Assembly (NCBI GenBank): GCA_000799755.1
Contig: JUHI01000010.1
Span: 1 to 64,000 of the forward strand
Direction: 5' to 3'
DNA from: Martinezella tropici
GTDB taxonomy: Bacteria; Pseudomonadota; Alphaproteobacteria; Rhizobiales; Rhizobiaceae
Length of the DNA stretch: 64,000 nucleotides
Shown: positions 1-8,463 of the stretch, piece by piece
Numbering within the stretch: the first letter of the stretch is position 1
Layout of the letters: the number at the start of each line of letters is the position of its first letter
Position numbers and translations under genes: made by a program
Notes under the pieces: model-generated
Databases searched by the model: none
What the model saw: only the letters and a program-made list of their open reading frames with translations
What the model was told of the DNA's origin: nothing

Positions 1-203
1 ACTTCTTCCAGGAAGACCTCGAAGCCCAGATCGCGGCCTTCGTCGAGCACTACAATCATCGCCGATACCACGAGAGCCTCGACAATCTCACTCCGGCCGA
101 CGTCTACTTCGGACGCGGCCAGACCATCCTGCTCGAACGTGAAAGGATCAAACGAGACACTATCCGACAGCGCCGCTTGAACCACCAGGCCAAAGCGGCT
201 TAA
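1..203 (+). CDS. IS3-family transposase, C-terminal fragment
   Basis: Open from the window edge to a TAA at 201-203, read in the frame beginning at base 3. The visible 66 residues include HYNHRRYHESLDNLTPADVY, which is the end of the rve integrase core of IS3-type transposases, followed by a basic tail. The DDE aspartates would lie before the window, so nothing can be said about activity. The roughly 190 bases after the stop hold no gene; the insertion-sequence right end probably falls within the first 80 or so, but I could not confirm a terminal repeat. It marks the left part of the window as mobile-element territory. Confidence 0.75.
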   Translation, partial: FFQEDLEAQIAAFVEHYNHRRYHESLDNLTPADVYFGRGQTILLERERIKRDTIRQRRLNHQAKAA

Positions 204-395
204 ATCAACCCGCAAACTGAGCCGGAAACTCCATTCTTCCAGAGCCCAAAAAGTCTCAAATCATTCGACGACGGACACCTACAAGGCTTCATTGAGGTCG
301 AGCTGGATGAAGCCCTCCTTGGGCCCGAGACGATGGTGAGACGAATACGCGGTTGAGCCCTGCCGCTGTCACTCCAATCAACGAGGCTCAACAAC

Positions 396-2300
396 ATGAC
401 ATTCTCAGACGCATTCTGGATGCGGAAAATCAGGCCGCCGGCGAATCTCGTCACTATCGTGGCTCATATGGCTTTCCGCCGGACTATCCGGCCATTCCTC
501 GCGACTTCTCATTACGTTCTCGGCATCCGTCTTCCCGACTTGCATGATCTGCAAGCATACGAGACCGCAGCCCGAGCAATGCTCGACCCCGAAAGTGACA
601 CGGACGACGATGGTAACGCCATCGTTTTGGTGACAAGCCCGGCCGCTATCAAGCCGCATGCATGGGACCTAGCGCGCAAATTCAGTCAACTGCACCGGGC
701 CGTCATCTTTTACACTGAGGATACGGACATCTCAAAAGAACTGGCTTTGCTGATTGATCACCGGATCGAAATGGAGTTGCCTCTAGTCAGCCATTTCGAG
801 GCGGCTGCTAAATCGCTAGGGCTTGCTATCTGCCATGCCGACGCCGTGTTCCTGGCAACTTGCCGATTATGTGATATCCGACTGGCACTGCGACCAAAGC
901 GTTCGATCGCCAATTTAGTTCGGCGGCTGAAGGCCGTCATCCCAGAGGAAGACTCACCGAGCGCCGTGCTCCCTAACCCAGCGTCTCCCCGCCTGGAGGA
1001 CCTCGCGGGATTCGGACCGGCGAAGATTTGGGGTCTTCAAGTCGCTGCGGACATCAAGGCCTGGACGGCTGGAGAAATTCCGTGGGCGGACGTGGACAAA
1101 GGCATCGTTCTTGCAGGCCCTAGCGGGTGCGGCAAGACGACCTTTCCAAAGGCGCTGGCCAATACATGCGGCATCACCCTGATCGCGAGTTCCGCTGCTG
1201 CGTGGCAGGCAAAAGGACATCTCGGGGATATGCTCAAGGGTATGCGCGAGACATTCAAGGAAGCAGCAGCCGTCAGGCCCGCAATTCTTTTCATCGACGA
1301 ACTAGACAGTCTGGGGGATCGAGAAGCCCATAAGAATGCTGACTATCACGACTACAAGCGCCAGGTGATCAATGGGATGTTGGAATGCTTGGATTCAACG
1401 GAAGGGCGGGAAGGCATTATTGTAGTCGGCGCTACCAACGACCCGAATGCGATTGATGTCGCGCTGCTTAGGCCAGGAAGATTTGAACGGGTGATCCAAA
1501 TCCCGCGACCAGACGCCGAAGACCGCAAAGCAATCCTGAACTACCATCTGCCGGAGTTGGCGCTCAACGATTTCGACCCGTTCGTTGTGCAGTCAGAGGA
1601 TTGGTCGGGCGCGGAAATCGAGAAACTAGCTCGAGATGCGCGGCGATTTGCTCGACGATCGGGACGCAAGTTCGTGACGGACGAGGACCTGCTTGGGGCG
1701 ATGCCGCCGCTGTCGGCCTATACGGCAGAGGAAGGGTATCGTCTCGCCGTCCATGAGATTGGACATGCGGTAGTCGGAGCCTTGTTGCGCCCCGGCCAAC
1801 TCCTGAACGTCAAGATCAATCGGTGGCGTCCTTCCAAGGTAGGATGGAACCAGATCGGCGTAACCTATTTCAATGAGAAGCCGCCGCTCATGACATCTGC
1901 GTCCTATTTCACGGACACGATCGCAATTCTTTTGAGCGGCATGGCCGCGGAACGAATTTTCTTCGGCGAACACTCCGTGGCGTCCGGAGGCGATGCGACT
2001 TCCGACCTTAACAGGGCTACAGACCTAGCGACGATGATGGAGCGCTGCTTTGCGTTCGGCAACGATCTTGTCACTGACCTGGGCGTCGGTCGTCGACCGA
2101 TGGAAACTCTTAGACAGAGTGACCCAGTTCTTCGTGAAGCCATCCGACAACGTCTTGATGCTCAATATACGAGGGTTGAGCAAATCCTGACATCGAAACG
2201 AGCGGAGGTACAAAACCTGGCCCAGCGGCTCTCGGAAAGCTTCGTACTTCCCGTGGAGGATATTCTACAAGCACTGCGCGCTAAGGGAGCAGAGCAATGA
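396..2300 (+). CDS. AAA+ ATPase with C-terminal M41 (FtsH-like) metalloprotease domain
   Basis: 634 residues. An N-terminal region of about 200 residues has no recognised domain. An AAA+ module follows, with Walker A GPSGCGKT (241-248), Walker B ILFIDE (296-301), sensor GATN (345-348) and the FtsH-type LLRPGRFER (357-365). The C-terminal part is peptidase M41: zinc motif HEIGH (453-457) and a SGGDATSDL segment (530-538) whose last Asp fits the third zinc ligand. Unlike housekeeping FtsH there are no N-terminal membrane helices, so it is probably a cytoplasmic ATP-driven protease. The stop overlaps the start of the phosphoesterase gene by 4 bases, so the two are translationally coupled. The first ~45 residues read poorly while another frame (353-530) reads better, so the true N terminus may be frameshifted. 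Substrate unknown. Confidence 0.8.
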   Translation: MTFSDAFWMRKIRPPANLVTIVAHMAFRRTIRPFLATSHYVLGIRLPDLHDLQAYETAARAMLDPESDTDDDGNAIVLVTSPAAIKPHAWDLARKFSQLHRAVIFYTEDTDISKELALLIDHRIEMELPLVSHFEAAAKSLGLAICHADAVFLATCRLCDIRLALRPKRSIANLVRRLKAVIPEEDSPSAVLPNPASPRLEDLAGFGPAKIWGLQVAADIKAWTAGEIPWADVDKGIVLAGPSGCGKTTFPKALANTCGITLIASSAAAWQAKGHLGDMLKGMRETFKEAAAVRPAILFIDELDSLGDREAHKNADYHDYKRQVINGMLECLDSTEGREGIIVVGATNDPNAIDVALLRPGRFERVIQIPRPDAEDRKAILNYHLPELALNDFDPFVVQSEDWSGAEIEKLARDARRFARRSGRKFVTDEDLLGAMPPLSAYTAEEGYRLAVHEIGHAVVGALLRPGQLLNVKINRWRPSKVGWNQIGVTYFNEKPPLMTSASYFTDTIAILLSGMAAERIFFGEHSVASGGDATSDLNRATDLATMMERCFAFGNDLVTDLGVGRRPMETLRQSDPVLREAIRQRLDAQYTRVEQILTSKRAEVQNLAQRLSESFVLPVEDILQALRAKGAEQ

Positions 2301-3064
2301 AAATCTGGGTTTTCTCCGACCTTCATCTCGAATTCGACAAACCTTTCGCTGCCAACCCGCCGAGCGACATCGACTGCATTGTTTGCGCGGGTGACGTGCT
2401 CGACAAGGGCGTGGTGCCTAGCGTCGAATGGCTGTCGGCTTATGTGGGGCCAAGGGTTCCCGTGGTTTTCGTCGCGGGAAACCACGAATTCTACAGAGCG
2501 TTCCTCGAAGACAGCATCACAGCCGCGGATGCGCTCCGTGGTCGTTGCCCCAATGTGCACTTCCTTGACGACCGTGAAGTCGTGATCGGCGACGTGGTCT
2601 TCGCTGGGGCGACGCTTTGGACTGACTTCCGGCTCTTCGATCGCGATCCGGAAACGGCAATGTGGTGGGCGGAGAAGGGGATGAACGACTACAAAAGGAT
2701 CAGCCTTTCCAAGCAACCATTCAGAAAGTTCAAACCAATCCATGCGTTCCGGAGACATGACGCCTCTCTCCGGTTCCTTTCGGAAAGCTTGGGGCGGACC
2801 GATATCAGAAAAAGGGTTGTTGTCACCCATCACGCACCGTCGCCGCGATCGATTTCCCGTTATTTTCGGGATGACCCGCTATCGCCATGTTATGCATCCG
2901 ATTGCGAAGCGTTTATCAGGGAGGCAGAACCCGACCTTTGGGTCCACGGACACGTCCATCAAAGATTGGACTACACGCTCGGCTTTACGAGGGTCATCTG
3001 TAATCCACGTGGATACCCAGGGGAGGCAACGGGTTTTGACCCAGGTTTCGTGGTCGAGATTTAG
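2297..3064 (+). CDS. Calcineurin-like metallophosphoesterase
   Basis: 255 residues with all metallophosphoesterase signatures: SDLHLEF (Asp8, His10), AGDV (Asp33), GNHEF (Asn62, His63), THHAPS (His178/179) and WVHGHVH (His217, 219, 221). It should bind two metal ions and hydrolyse a phosphoester; the substrate (nucleotide, protein or nucleic acid) cannot be read from the sequence. The ATG lies inside the end of the AAA+/M41 gene (ATGA overlap), so the pair is almost certainly one transcript and probably works together. No signal peptide is seen, so it should be cytoplasmic. The setting among a GIY-YIG protein, a HEPN-like protein and transposition genes suggests a defence or element-maintenance role, which is inference. 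Confidence 0.85.
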   Translation: MKIWVFSDLHLEFDKPFAANPPSDIDCIVCAGDVLDKGVVPSVEWLSAYVGPRVPVVFVAGNHEFYRAFLEDSITAADALRGRCPNVHFLDDREVVIGDVVFAGATLWTDFRLFDRDPETAMWWAEKGMNDYKRISLSKQPFRKFKPIHAFRRHDASLRFLSESLGRTDIRKRVVVTHHAPSPRSISRYFRDDPLSPCYASDCEAFIREAEPDLWVHGHVHQRLDYTLGFTRVICNPRGYPGEATGFDPGFVVEI

Positions 3065-3335
3065 AGATTTCACGCGCCCTTAGGGTTTGAAATTCACGGC
3101 TTCGCAAAAGGAGCAGTCATTGCGCATGGTGATTTTGGGCTTAGCTTTTTGGCCGCTTCGTTGGCCACATTGGAGACCGAGATTTTTCCATATATAACAG
3201 TAACTAATCGGAAATCGAACGTGTATCGTGGCCGGACTTTTGGCCGCTCCGTGTCTGGATTATGGGTACCCGTCGCAATTGCGGCTACGAGTATGCCATC
3301 CCGACGATCGCTGGGAATCAAGAAGAGGCGTCCTT

Positions 3336-4061
3336 ATGTCTCGCGCGAATTATAAAGGGAGATTCAGGGCTGTGAACGGAAATGACTTACTTGAGGAATT
3401 CGCGCGCCGCATCAAGAAGGAGAAGGGTACAAAGTCGATCAGCGACTCCGCCTTGGCAAAGGCAATAGGTGTTACCCAAACCCAACTGGCTAATTATCGC
3501 GGCAAGGAACTGACACCCCGCCAGGCCGTAAACTTGGTAGAGAAATATTCGAAGGCTGTGGAGCGGCAACTGATCGAAAGCACGGTAGTGCCTATCGTCG
3601 AGTTTCTACATATCGACCTGACGGAATCGCGCCATAGTGCCAAGTGGGAAATATTTCGCAGTAAGGACGACGAGGGCACCGAACACCCTTATTTTGCCGG
3701 CCTTCGACGAAGTCTCGAAAGCAAACACGGTATCTATATCTTCCACGACAGTCGTGGTCGCGCGATTTACGCAGGGAAAGCGCAGCGCCTATCTCTCTGG
3801 AAGGAGATGAACAACGCCTTCAACCGCGATCGGGGTGAGGTGCAGAATATAAAGCGCGTATCTCATCCTCAGAAAAAGGTCGAATATCGCGGCCTTCAGG
3901 AACAACAAAGGCAAATCGTCAAGCAATCGGTCCCACTGCACGACGTGGCGAGCTATTGCAGCGCCTACGAAATACCCGACCAACTGATCGGCAAGTTCGA
4001 GGCCCTGATTGTTCGGGCGTTCGCGAACGACTTGCTCAATGTCCGGATGGAGAACTTCTAA
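3336..4061 (+). CDS. HTH plus GIY-YIG nuclease-like protein
   Basis: 241 residues from the ATG at 3336, chosen because AAGAGG sits just upstream; the open frame extends back to 3228 without a good ribosome site, and GTG 3372 is a further option. Residues 35-75 look like a small helix-turn-helix (DSALAKAIGVTQTQLANYRG). Residues 130-240 resemble a GIY-YIG fold: HGIYIF (131-136), IYAGKA (144-149), and a late Glu222 with Asn235 in EALIVRAFANDLLNVR, the position of the metal-binding Glu in that family. The family cuts DNA in restriction, repair and homing enzymes; a DNA-binding domain fused in front fits a sequence-directed nuclease. It is preceded by 270 bases of noncoding DNA, so it probably has its own promoter. 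Confidence 0.6.
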   Translation: MSRANYKGRFRAVNGNDLLEEFARRIKKEKGTKSISDSALAKAIGVTQTQLANYRGKELTPRQAVNLVEKYSKAVERQLIESTVVPIVEFLHIDLTESRHSAKWEIFRSKDDEGTEHPYFAGLRRSLESKHGIYIFHDSRGRAIYAGKAQRLSLWKEMNNAFNRDRGEVQNIKRVSHPQKKVEYRGLQEQQRQIVKQSVPLHDVASYCSAYEIPDQLIGKFEALIVRAFANDLLNVRMENF

Positions 4062-4139
4062 CGGCCTCGAACTCATCCCGGGGAGCAACGCCCGCCTCAG
4101 AGGGTCGCCGCAACGGTTACATTTGCCCGAGAGGGCGAC

Positions 4140-4946
4140 CTATCCAGATGAAAGTTGCGTACCTTTCCATTCCTTGACGAGGAAGTAGGTACACGAAAGT
4201 GCAAGTGTCCGGCCCAGGCGAGCGAATTCTGACTCGGTAAATCCTACGGGCACATGAGAGCCCGGGCTGACGAAGCGATACACTCCAGCCAACCCCTTTT
4301 CCTGATCCGGAGAAATGAACCCCGCCTCACGGAGTGCGACGAGTACCTCTCCCCATTTCGAGGGCAGGGCCGAAACGGGTGGTAGTAGCTCGCGACCAAT
4401 CGCTTTTGCCGTTGTCTCGAGCGCCACACGCGCATTGTTCAGACATCCATTGTTATCCCCGCTTAGAAAGGCTTTAGCGGAATCGTCGATAAGTCGAAGA
4501 ATCTCGTCGTCGCCGGAAAGTTGCGACAGGCGAACCTCTCTGGATAGATCGTCTTCGACGGGGCGCGCGCCCTCTATCGTCGGCTCGAGTGGAATGAACG
4601 ATCTGACCTCGCGACCGTAGTCATCCACGGCCAATCCGATACCGTCGAGCTTCATGCAGAGTATGAAATCCTCCCAACGCTCGTCAAATAGGCTTTTGGG
4701 CGATACCGTGTCTCGGATCGATTGACGGGTGCGTGCTAATTCCTGTGCAAGTTCCCAGACTTGCAATGGGGTAGCGGCCAATATCGCATCCGTTAAAGAA
4801 CGTAGCAGCCGGTAACCGGATTTATACCCATCGATCTCGTCCGTCGAAATTTCGAATTTCCGAAGGATGACGATGCATTCGTCGCGGTTCAAGACCGCTT
4901 CCATCAGCTGACAAAGTGAAAGTCTTGAACGCTGTCCAATGTCCAT
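4140..4946 (-). CDS. Unknown protein with HEPN-like C-terminal domain
   Basis: 268 residues, no signal peptide or membrane segment. The N-terminal half is helical and unrecognised. The C-terminal part has the look of a HEPN-type helical domain: a helix with NNARVALETTAKAIGREL (170-187), then VYRFVSPGSH in which Arg224 and His231 fit the R-X4-6-H ribonuclease motif, then a closing helix. HEPN domains are common in abortive-infection and toxin-antitoxin proteins, so a role in defence is plausible but not shown. It runs convergently to the HTH/GIY-YIG gene with 78 bases between, and has its own upstream region. No partner antitoxin is visible next to it. Confidence 0.5.
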   Translation of the reverse strand: MDIGQRSRLSLCQLMEAVLNRDECIVILRKFEISTDEIDGYKSGYRLLRSLTDAILAATPLQVWELAQELARTRQSIRDTVSPKSLFDERWEDFILCMKLDGIGLAVDDYGREVRSFIPLEPTIEGARPVEDDLSREVRLSQLSGDDEILRLIDDSAKAFLSGDNNGCLNNARVALETTAKAIGRELLPPVSALPSKWGEVLVALREAGFISPDQEKGLAGVYRFVSPGSHVPVGFTESEFARLGRTLALSCTYFLVKEWKGTQLSSG

Positions 4947-5077
4947 GCGGTTGCCTGTGCCAGATGAACGTTTCGGAATAGTTATATTCTTGCCTCGTCA
5001 CACAGGTCAACGAGGCCGCGGCTCGGGAGGATGAGCCCGCGACCCTGGTTGGCGTCACATTGGCTTCGCCATTGATG

Positions 5078-5827
5078 TTAGAGCTTCGGGGCCGGGGCCG
5101 CATTCCCGACGTTCTTGATCTTCGCCGCATCGATCCGTTTCCTGGCGTCGGAATTGTCCGCATCGAAATCCTGCGCGAGATGCAACTGATCCATCATCTT
5201 CATCTCAAGTTCGTTCGCCAGACCCGTCGGGTCGCCTCGGACGACGAAGTCGACATAGATGCCGCACATGCTCACGGACTGCTTCGCTTTCTTCGCGGTG
5301 AATTCGTCAAGGCCGACCGGAAAGTCGCTGGTGCCTATGCAGGCCAATGGCGATTTTAGTTTTTCGGCCATTGTGCCCTCGGAACCGAATTTCCATGCGG
5401 CCCAGATGCCGGTGGCGCTCTTCCCTGTGACCGAAGGCTCACCGAATTTCTGGACGGCAGCTGCATAGACGGACTCGGTTGTCGGTCGTTGCGACGGCCT
5501 GAATTTCAGCTCGCGTGACGCTGCGAAGAGCTTATTACCGGACCCCAAGCCGGTGAACGCGAATTGCATCCGCTCGTGCTCCATGTCATCCGGATTGGCG
5601 AGGTCGTTGTATAAGGTCCTGCCATTTGCGACCCACTCGGTGCCTTCCGGCAGTTTCCACTTCGCGAACTGGTATTGCGCGTCCGGCCGCACTTCCTGAA
5701 ATTTCGCGATAACCTGATCGGCGCTCATACCCAGAGCCATTCCGTTGATGTCGTAATCTGCCGCATTCGTCGCGGCAGCTCCTCCGAGGAGTATAGCGGC
5801 AAGGGCGGTGAAAAACGTGATTTTCAT
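5078..5827 (-). CDS. Exported protein of unknown function
   Basis: 249 residues from the ATG at 5827; the frame is open back to 5941 but the upstream part is charged and unlikely to be coding. The start is set by a clear Sec signal peptide, MKITFFTALAAILLGGAAA, with probable cleavage after TNA-A. The mature part begins YDINGMALGMSADQV, a pattern seen in small periplasmic proteins of rhizobia, and contains two cysteines (ACIGTSD and SMCGIY) that could form a disulfide. No enzyme motif is recognised. It stands alone on the minus strand and shows no functional link to its neighbours. Confidence 0.6.
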   Translation of the reverse strand: MKITFFTALAAILLGGAAATNAADYDINGMALGMSADQVIAKFQEVRPDAQYQFAKWKLPEGTEWVANGRTLYNDLANPDDMEHERMQFAFTGLGSGNKLFAASRELKFRPSQRPTTESVYAAAVQKFGEPSVTGKSATGIWAAWKFGSEGTMAEKLKSPLACIGTSDFPVGLDEFTAKKAKQSVSMCGIYVDFVVRGDPTGLANELEMKMMDQLHLAQDFDADNSDARKRIDAAKIKNVGNAAPAPKL

Positions 5828-6035
5828 GATATCCCCGGTGTCTCTGTTGAGGGTCTCGTCGGTCGCATCAATGCGCGCCCGAATGTGGACACGTTCCCTC
5901 ATCCGAGTTTTGTTTTCGGCAATTTTCGACGGGGATTTCACCCTCTGCGCGAATTCAAGACACCACAGCAGGTAGCAAGGTTATCAATCATTAAATAGGG
6001 TCAGCTTCCAGAGTCGGAGAAGCGGGAGCACAGCG

Positions 6036-6539
6036 ATGGCCGTCGTCAATGTCAGAATGGATACCCGAAAGTCGTTAGCCAGGGCGCTGCTGCCTCAAGA
6101 TATCGAATTAAACGTTCTGGCTATCGAACTGTTCTACTATGCCTGCACATCATGGCATTCGAAGGGTTTCCAGAGGGCGGCTGAGGACATAGGCGTATCG
6201 GTCGAGGTAGACCAGATCACCTTCTCCAATCCGTTCGACATCTGGGCATTCTTCAAAAGCATTCCTGTAGGTTTGGCCACCGAAGTTCTCGACCGGACGC
6301 TGTATTACCGGACTGAAATAGAGAGGCGGTCCGCCGAGGCCGCGAAAGTCCGTCAGAGCGTCATCTCGGACAAACTCGATAATCTCCGAAAGGCAAACGA
6401 ACTTCGCAACGAACTGCTTTCGGCAGGCACTGATCCCGAAGAGATTGCTCATCTCCTTGCGCAGATTCTCTCGGACCAGGGAGCTACGCTGGAGGTGCGG
6501 GATGCAAGCCAGCGGAAAAGCGTACCTTCGTCTCGCTAA
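6036..6539 (+). CDS. Hypothetical protein
   Basis: 167 residues, start at ATG 6036 with GGGAG about 10 bases upstream. I do not recognise the family. There is no signal peptide or membrane segment. Residues 90-145 form a charged, probably coiled helical stretch (EIERRSAEAAKVRQ onward). The gene is convergent with the LuxR-type regulator, with 25 bases between the stops. Composition and isolation fit island cargo of unknown role. Confidence 0.45.
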   Translation: MAVVNVRMDTRKSLARALLPQDIELNVLAIELFYYACTSWHSKGFQRAAEDIGVSVEVDQITFSNPFDIWAFFKSIPVGLATEVLDRTLYYRTEIERRSAEAAKVRQSVISDKLDNLRKANELRNELLSAGTDPEEIAHLLAQILSDQGATLEVRDASQRKSVPSSR

Positions 6540-6564
6540 AGGCTTCTGCCGCTGAGGCCTTCAT

Positions 6565-7281
6565 TTAGAGCGAACGGGCGACAAGGTCGTGGAGTGTTCT
6601 TGCTCCGGTCAGGGCCTTGAGGCGCTCGACGCGATGCTCCACTGTGCGCGGAGACAACTTGACCCGATGACCAATCTCCCGCATCTGCAAGCCTTCTCGA
6701 AGTAGCTGTAGGATGGCGACATCGATGCCATCGAGGTCCTTCGGTATTGCGGAAGCCCTCAGGATATAATTCACGACACCAAAGACGAGGCACCAGTCGC
6801 CCCCTGATTTCTCCGTCTTTCGTGGAAGCGACAACATCTCGAAGTTGGTTTGCATATTGTCGTGGCGCACTGTTTCAGAGACGAGCGAAGGGCGGCGGCT
6901 GGCGATCGCCTTCTGGATGGACTGGTGAAGACGTCCACCAGGCAACAACGGAAGTCGTGATTTCAGGGCTTCAGGCACATCTGCGTAGCTCGTCGGGATA
7001 CTGTAATCGCGGACGAGGTTCACGCCAAACTCAGTCGGGTCGCTGTCGGGCACTTCAATGATAGCGAGCACCATATTCACGGAAAGCTGCTTGCCAACCA
7101 CATCGGAGAGTATGGCCGGCTGATCGACCTCGCGGGAAATCCAGACATCGATCAGCTGCTGGGCAACCTCGCCGAAGGAAACGGACCTCATCGGCGGGCG
7201 GCGTCCCATAAAGTGTTTACAGGCGTGGTCAGAAACGACCGTTTTTGTCATCCGTCGTCGGTGTTTTTGTCTCTTGTCCAA
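6565..7281 (-). CDS. LuxR/GerE-type transcriptional regulator
   Basis: Up to 239 residues. The last 55 form a GerE/LuxR helix-turn-helix (LDGIDVAILQLLREGLQ, then LSPRTVEHRVERLKAL), the recognition-helix arrangement of the family. The N-terminal ~170 residues could be a PAS-like sensor, but no ligand motif is recognised and no receiver aspartate pattern is seen. The start is unresolved: ATGs occur at 7281, 7251, 7209 and 7191, none with a strong ribosome site. A start at 7209 or 7191 would leave both arms of a 16-bp inverted repeat (7230-7352) in the noncoding region shared with the divergent resolvase gene, which fits an autoregulated divergent promoter. Confidence 0.6.
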   Translation of the reverse strand: MDKRQKHRRRMTKTVVSDHACKHFMGRRPPMRSVSFGEVAQQLIDVWISREVDQPAILSDVVGKQLSVNMVLAIIEVPDSDPTEFGVNLVRDYSIPTSYADVPEALKSRLPLLPGGRLHQSIQKAIASRRPSLVSETVRHDNMQTNFEMLSLPRKTEKSGGDWCLVFGVVNYILRASAIPKDLDGIDVAILQLLREGLQMREIGHRVKLSPRTVEHRVERLKALTGARTLHDLVARSL

Positions 7282-7352
7282 TCCATTGCAACTATTTCTG
7301 AATTGTAATCATGCAGTTCCGCGCACTTGCCCGTCGAAAACGGTCGTTTCTG
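7230..7352. promoter_or_regulatory. Inverted repeat pair in the luxR/resolvase divergent region
   Basis: CAGAAACGACCGTTTT at 7230-7245 recurs as a perfect reverse complement at 7337-7352, 91 bases apart. Each copy is itself a near-palindrome (AAACG..CGTTT). The second copy lies 25 bases before the resolvase start. This could be an operator of the LuxR-type regulator or a pair of resolvase-binding subsites (a res site). Confidence 0.5.
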
Positions 7353-7376
7353 TCAACGCGGAGAAATGGAAATTCG

Positions 7377-7952
7377 ATGGCAAAGGTCGGTTATGCGCGG
7401 GTATCGACGGAAGATCAGCGGCTCGACCTTCAGCTCGCAGCGTTGCGCAACGTCTGCGACCGGGTTGTCGAGGATCAGGGTGTTTCCGGTTCGACAAACA
7501 AAAGACCTGGATTGATCTCGGTGTTGCGCTCGTTAAGATCCGGCGACACGCTCGTCGTATGGCGGCTCGACAGGCTGGGCCGCTCGCTTCGAGACCTTAT
7601 TCAAATCACCGAAAAGCTCAGTCGACGGAAAATCGAGTTTGTCAGCCTGACCGAAAACATAGACACCGCGTCAGCCGGTGGTCGCCTTGTGTTCCACATG
7701 CTCGCTGCAATGGCCGAGTTTGAGCGATGTTTGATCCGGGAGCGCACTTGCGCGGGGCTTGAAGCCGCCCGTGCTCGAGGGCAGCGACTCGGTCGCCGGC
7801 CGTCTCTCAATGAAGATGAGTGCCGCTCGGCCTACAACGCAGTTGTGTTGCAGGGAGAGGACGTGGACGAGGTCGCGAGACGATATCGTGTCCATCCGAG
7901 AACTCTTACCCGACACCTTCGTCGCATGATTATTACTGGAACAGCTGGATGA
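7377..7952 (+). CDS. Serine recombinase (resolvase/invertase family)
   Basis: 191 residues from ATG 7377, the start that gives the canonical MAKVGYARVSTEDQ; the frame opens earlier but the preceding residues do not belong to the family. Ser10 is the nucleophile, with Arg8, Arg63, Arg66 and Arg69 (VWRLDRLGRS) as the usual active-site arginines. The long helix E (GGRLVFHMLAAMAEFERCLI) and a C-terminal helix-turn-helix (DVDEVARRYRVHPRTLTRHL) complete a small resolvase or invertase. It would recombine two short sites; candidates are the repeats just upstream. No Tn3-type transposase is visible nearby. In Tn5053/Tn402-like elements a resolvase (tniR) accompanies tniABQ genes, so a link with the Tn7-like operon 2.2 kb downstream is possible. 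Confidence 0.85.
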   Translation: MAKVGYARVSTEDQRLDLQLAALRNVCDRVVEDQGVSGSTNKRPGLISVLRSLRSGDTLVVWRLDRLGRSLRDLIQITEKLSRRKIEFVSLTENIDTASAGGRLVFHMLAAMAEFERCLIRERTCAGLEAARARGQRLGRRPSLNEDECRSAYNAVVLQGEDVDEVARRYRVHPRTLTRHLRRMIITGTAG

Positions 7953-8136
7953 GGTTCCCCGGAGCCGCATTGGCGATCGCTAGCGACTGAACTTAATGCG
8001 ACCATGGCGGGTCTCGGTTAGCCCAGGTCGGTCTCCTCGGGAAGGTGCACTTGTACTGCTCGATGTCTGCCGACCGTTACGTTTATGGTTTTGCAAGACA
8101 TCAGAGATACCTCAGCCGTAGATCGGAGAGGTGAAG

Positions 8137-8463
8137 ATGGATTTCGAGATAGGTGTTTATCGGCTCGCTGGCCTGAAAATCTTCTGGGCAATATTGCCTG
8201 ATGGTTCGACTGCGTCGGAACTTGGAGATGATGGCCTCAACAAGTTGCTCGGGAATGTCGCAGATCTTGCACTCCAACGCTACTTAGCGAAGAAGCTGCG
8301 GTTATATTCTGATTGGCTAAGCGAGAACGCTAAGTTGGCTGTGATCGTTGAAGGAGGAATTGCAAGAACTGTGCGGACGGACGATGCGCTAACGGGCGAG
8401 GCCTTATCTCGTCATCATCTAGATGATCTCGAACGGGAGATTCTGTCCAGCCATAAGCCCTAA
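8137..8463 (+). CDS. Hypothetical small protein
   Basis: 108 residues from ATG 8137, placed 6 bases after a strong GGAGAGG (8124-8130); the GTG at 8131 abuts the ribosome site and is less likely. No family recognised, no signal peptide or membrane segment. It overlaps the convergent gene at 8460-8783 by 4 bases at the stops. Such tail-to-tail small genes in islands are sometimes toxin-antitoxin or regulatory pairs, but nothing in the residues supports a specific role. Confidence 0.45.
   Translation: MDFEIGVYRLAGLKIFWAILPDGSTASELGDDGLNKLLGNVADLALQRYLAKKLRLYSDWLSENAKLAVIVEGGIARTVRTDDALTGEALSRHHLDDLEREILSSHKP

Noticed and set aside
7230..7352. The inverted repeat as terminal repeats of a small transposon
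   Set aside because: Only 91 bases lie between the arms and they hold promoter sequence, so operator or res function is more likely.
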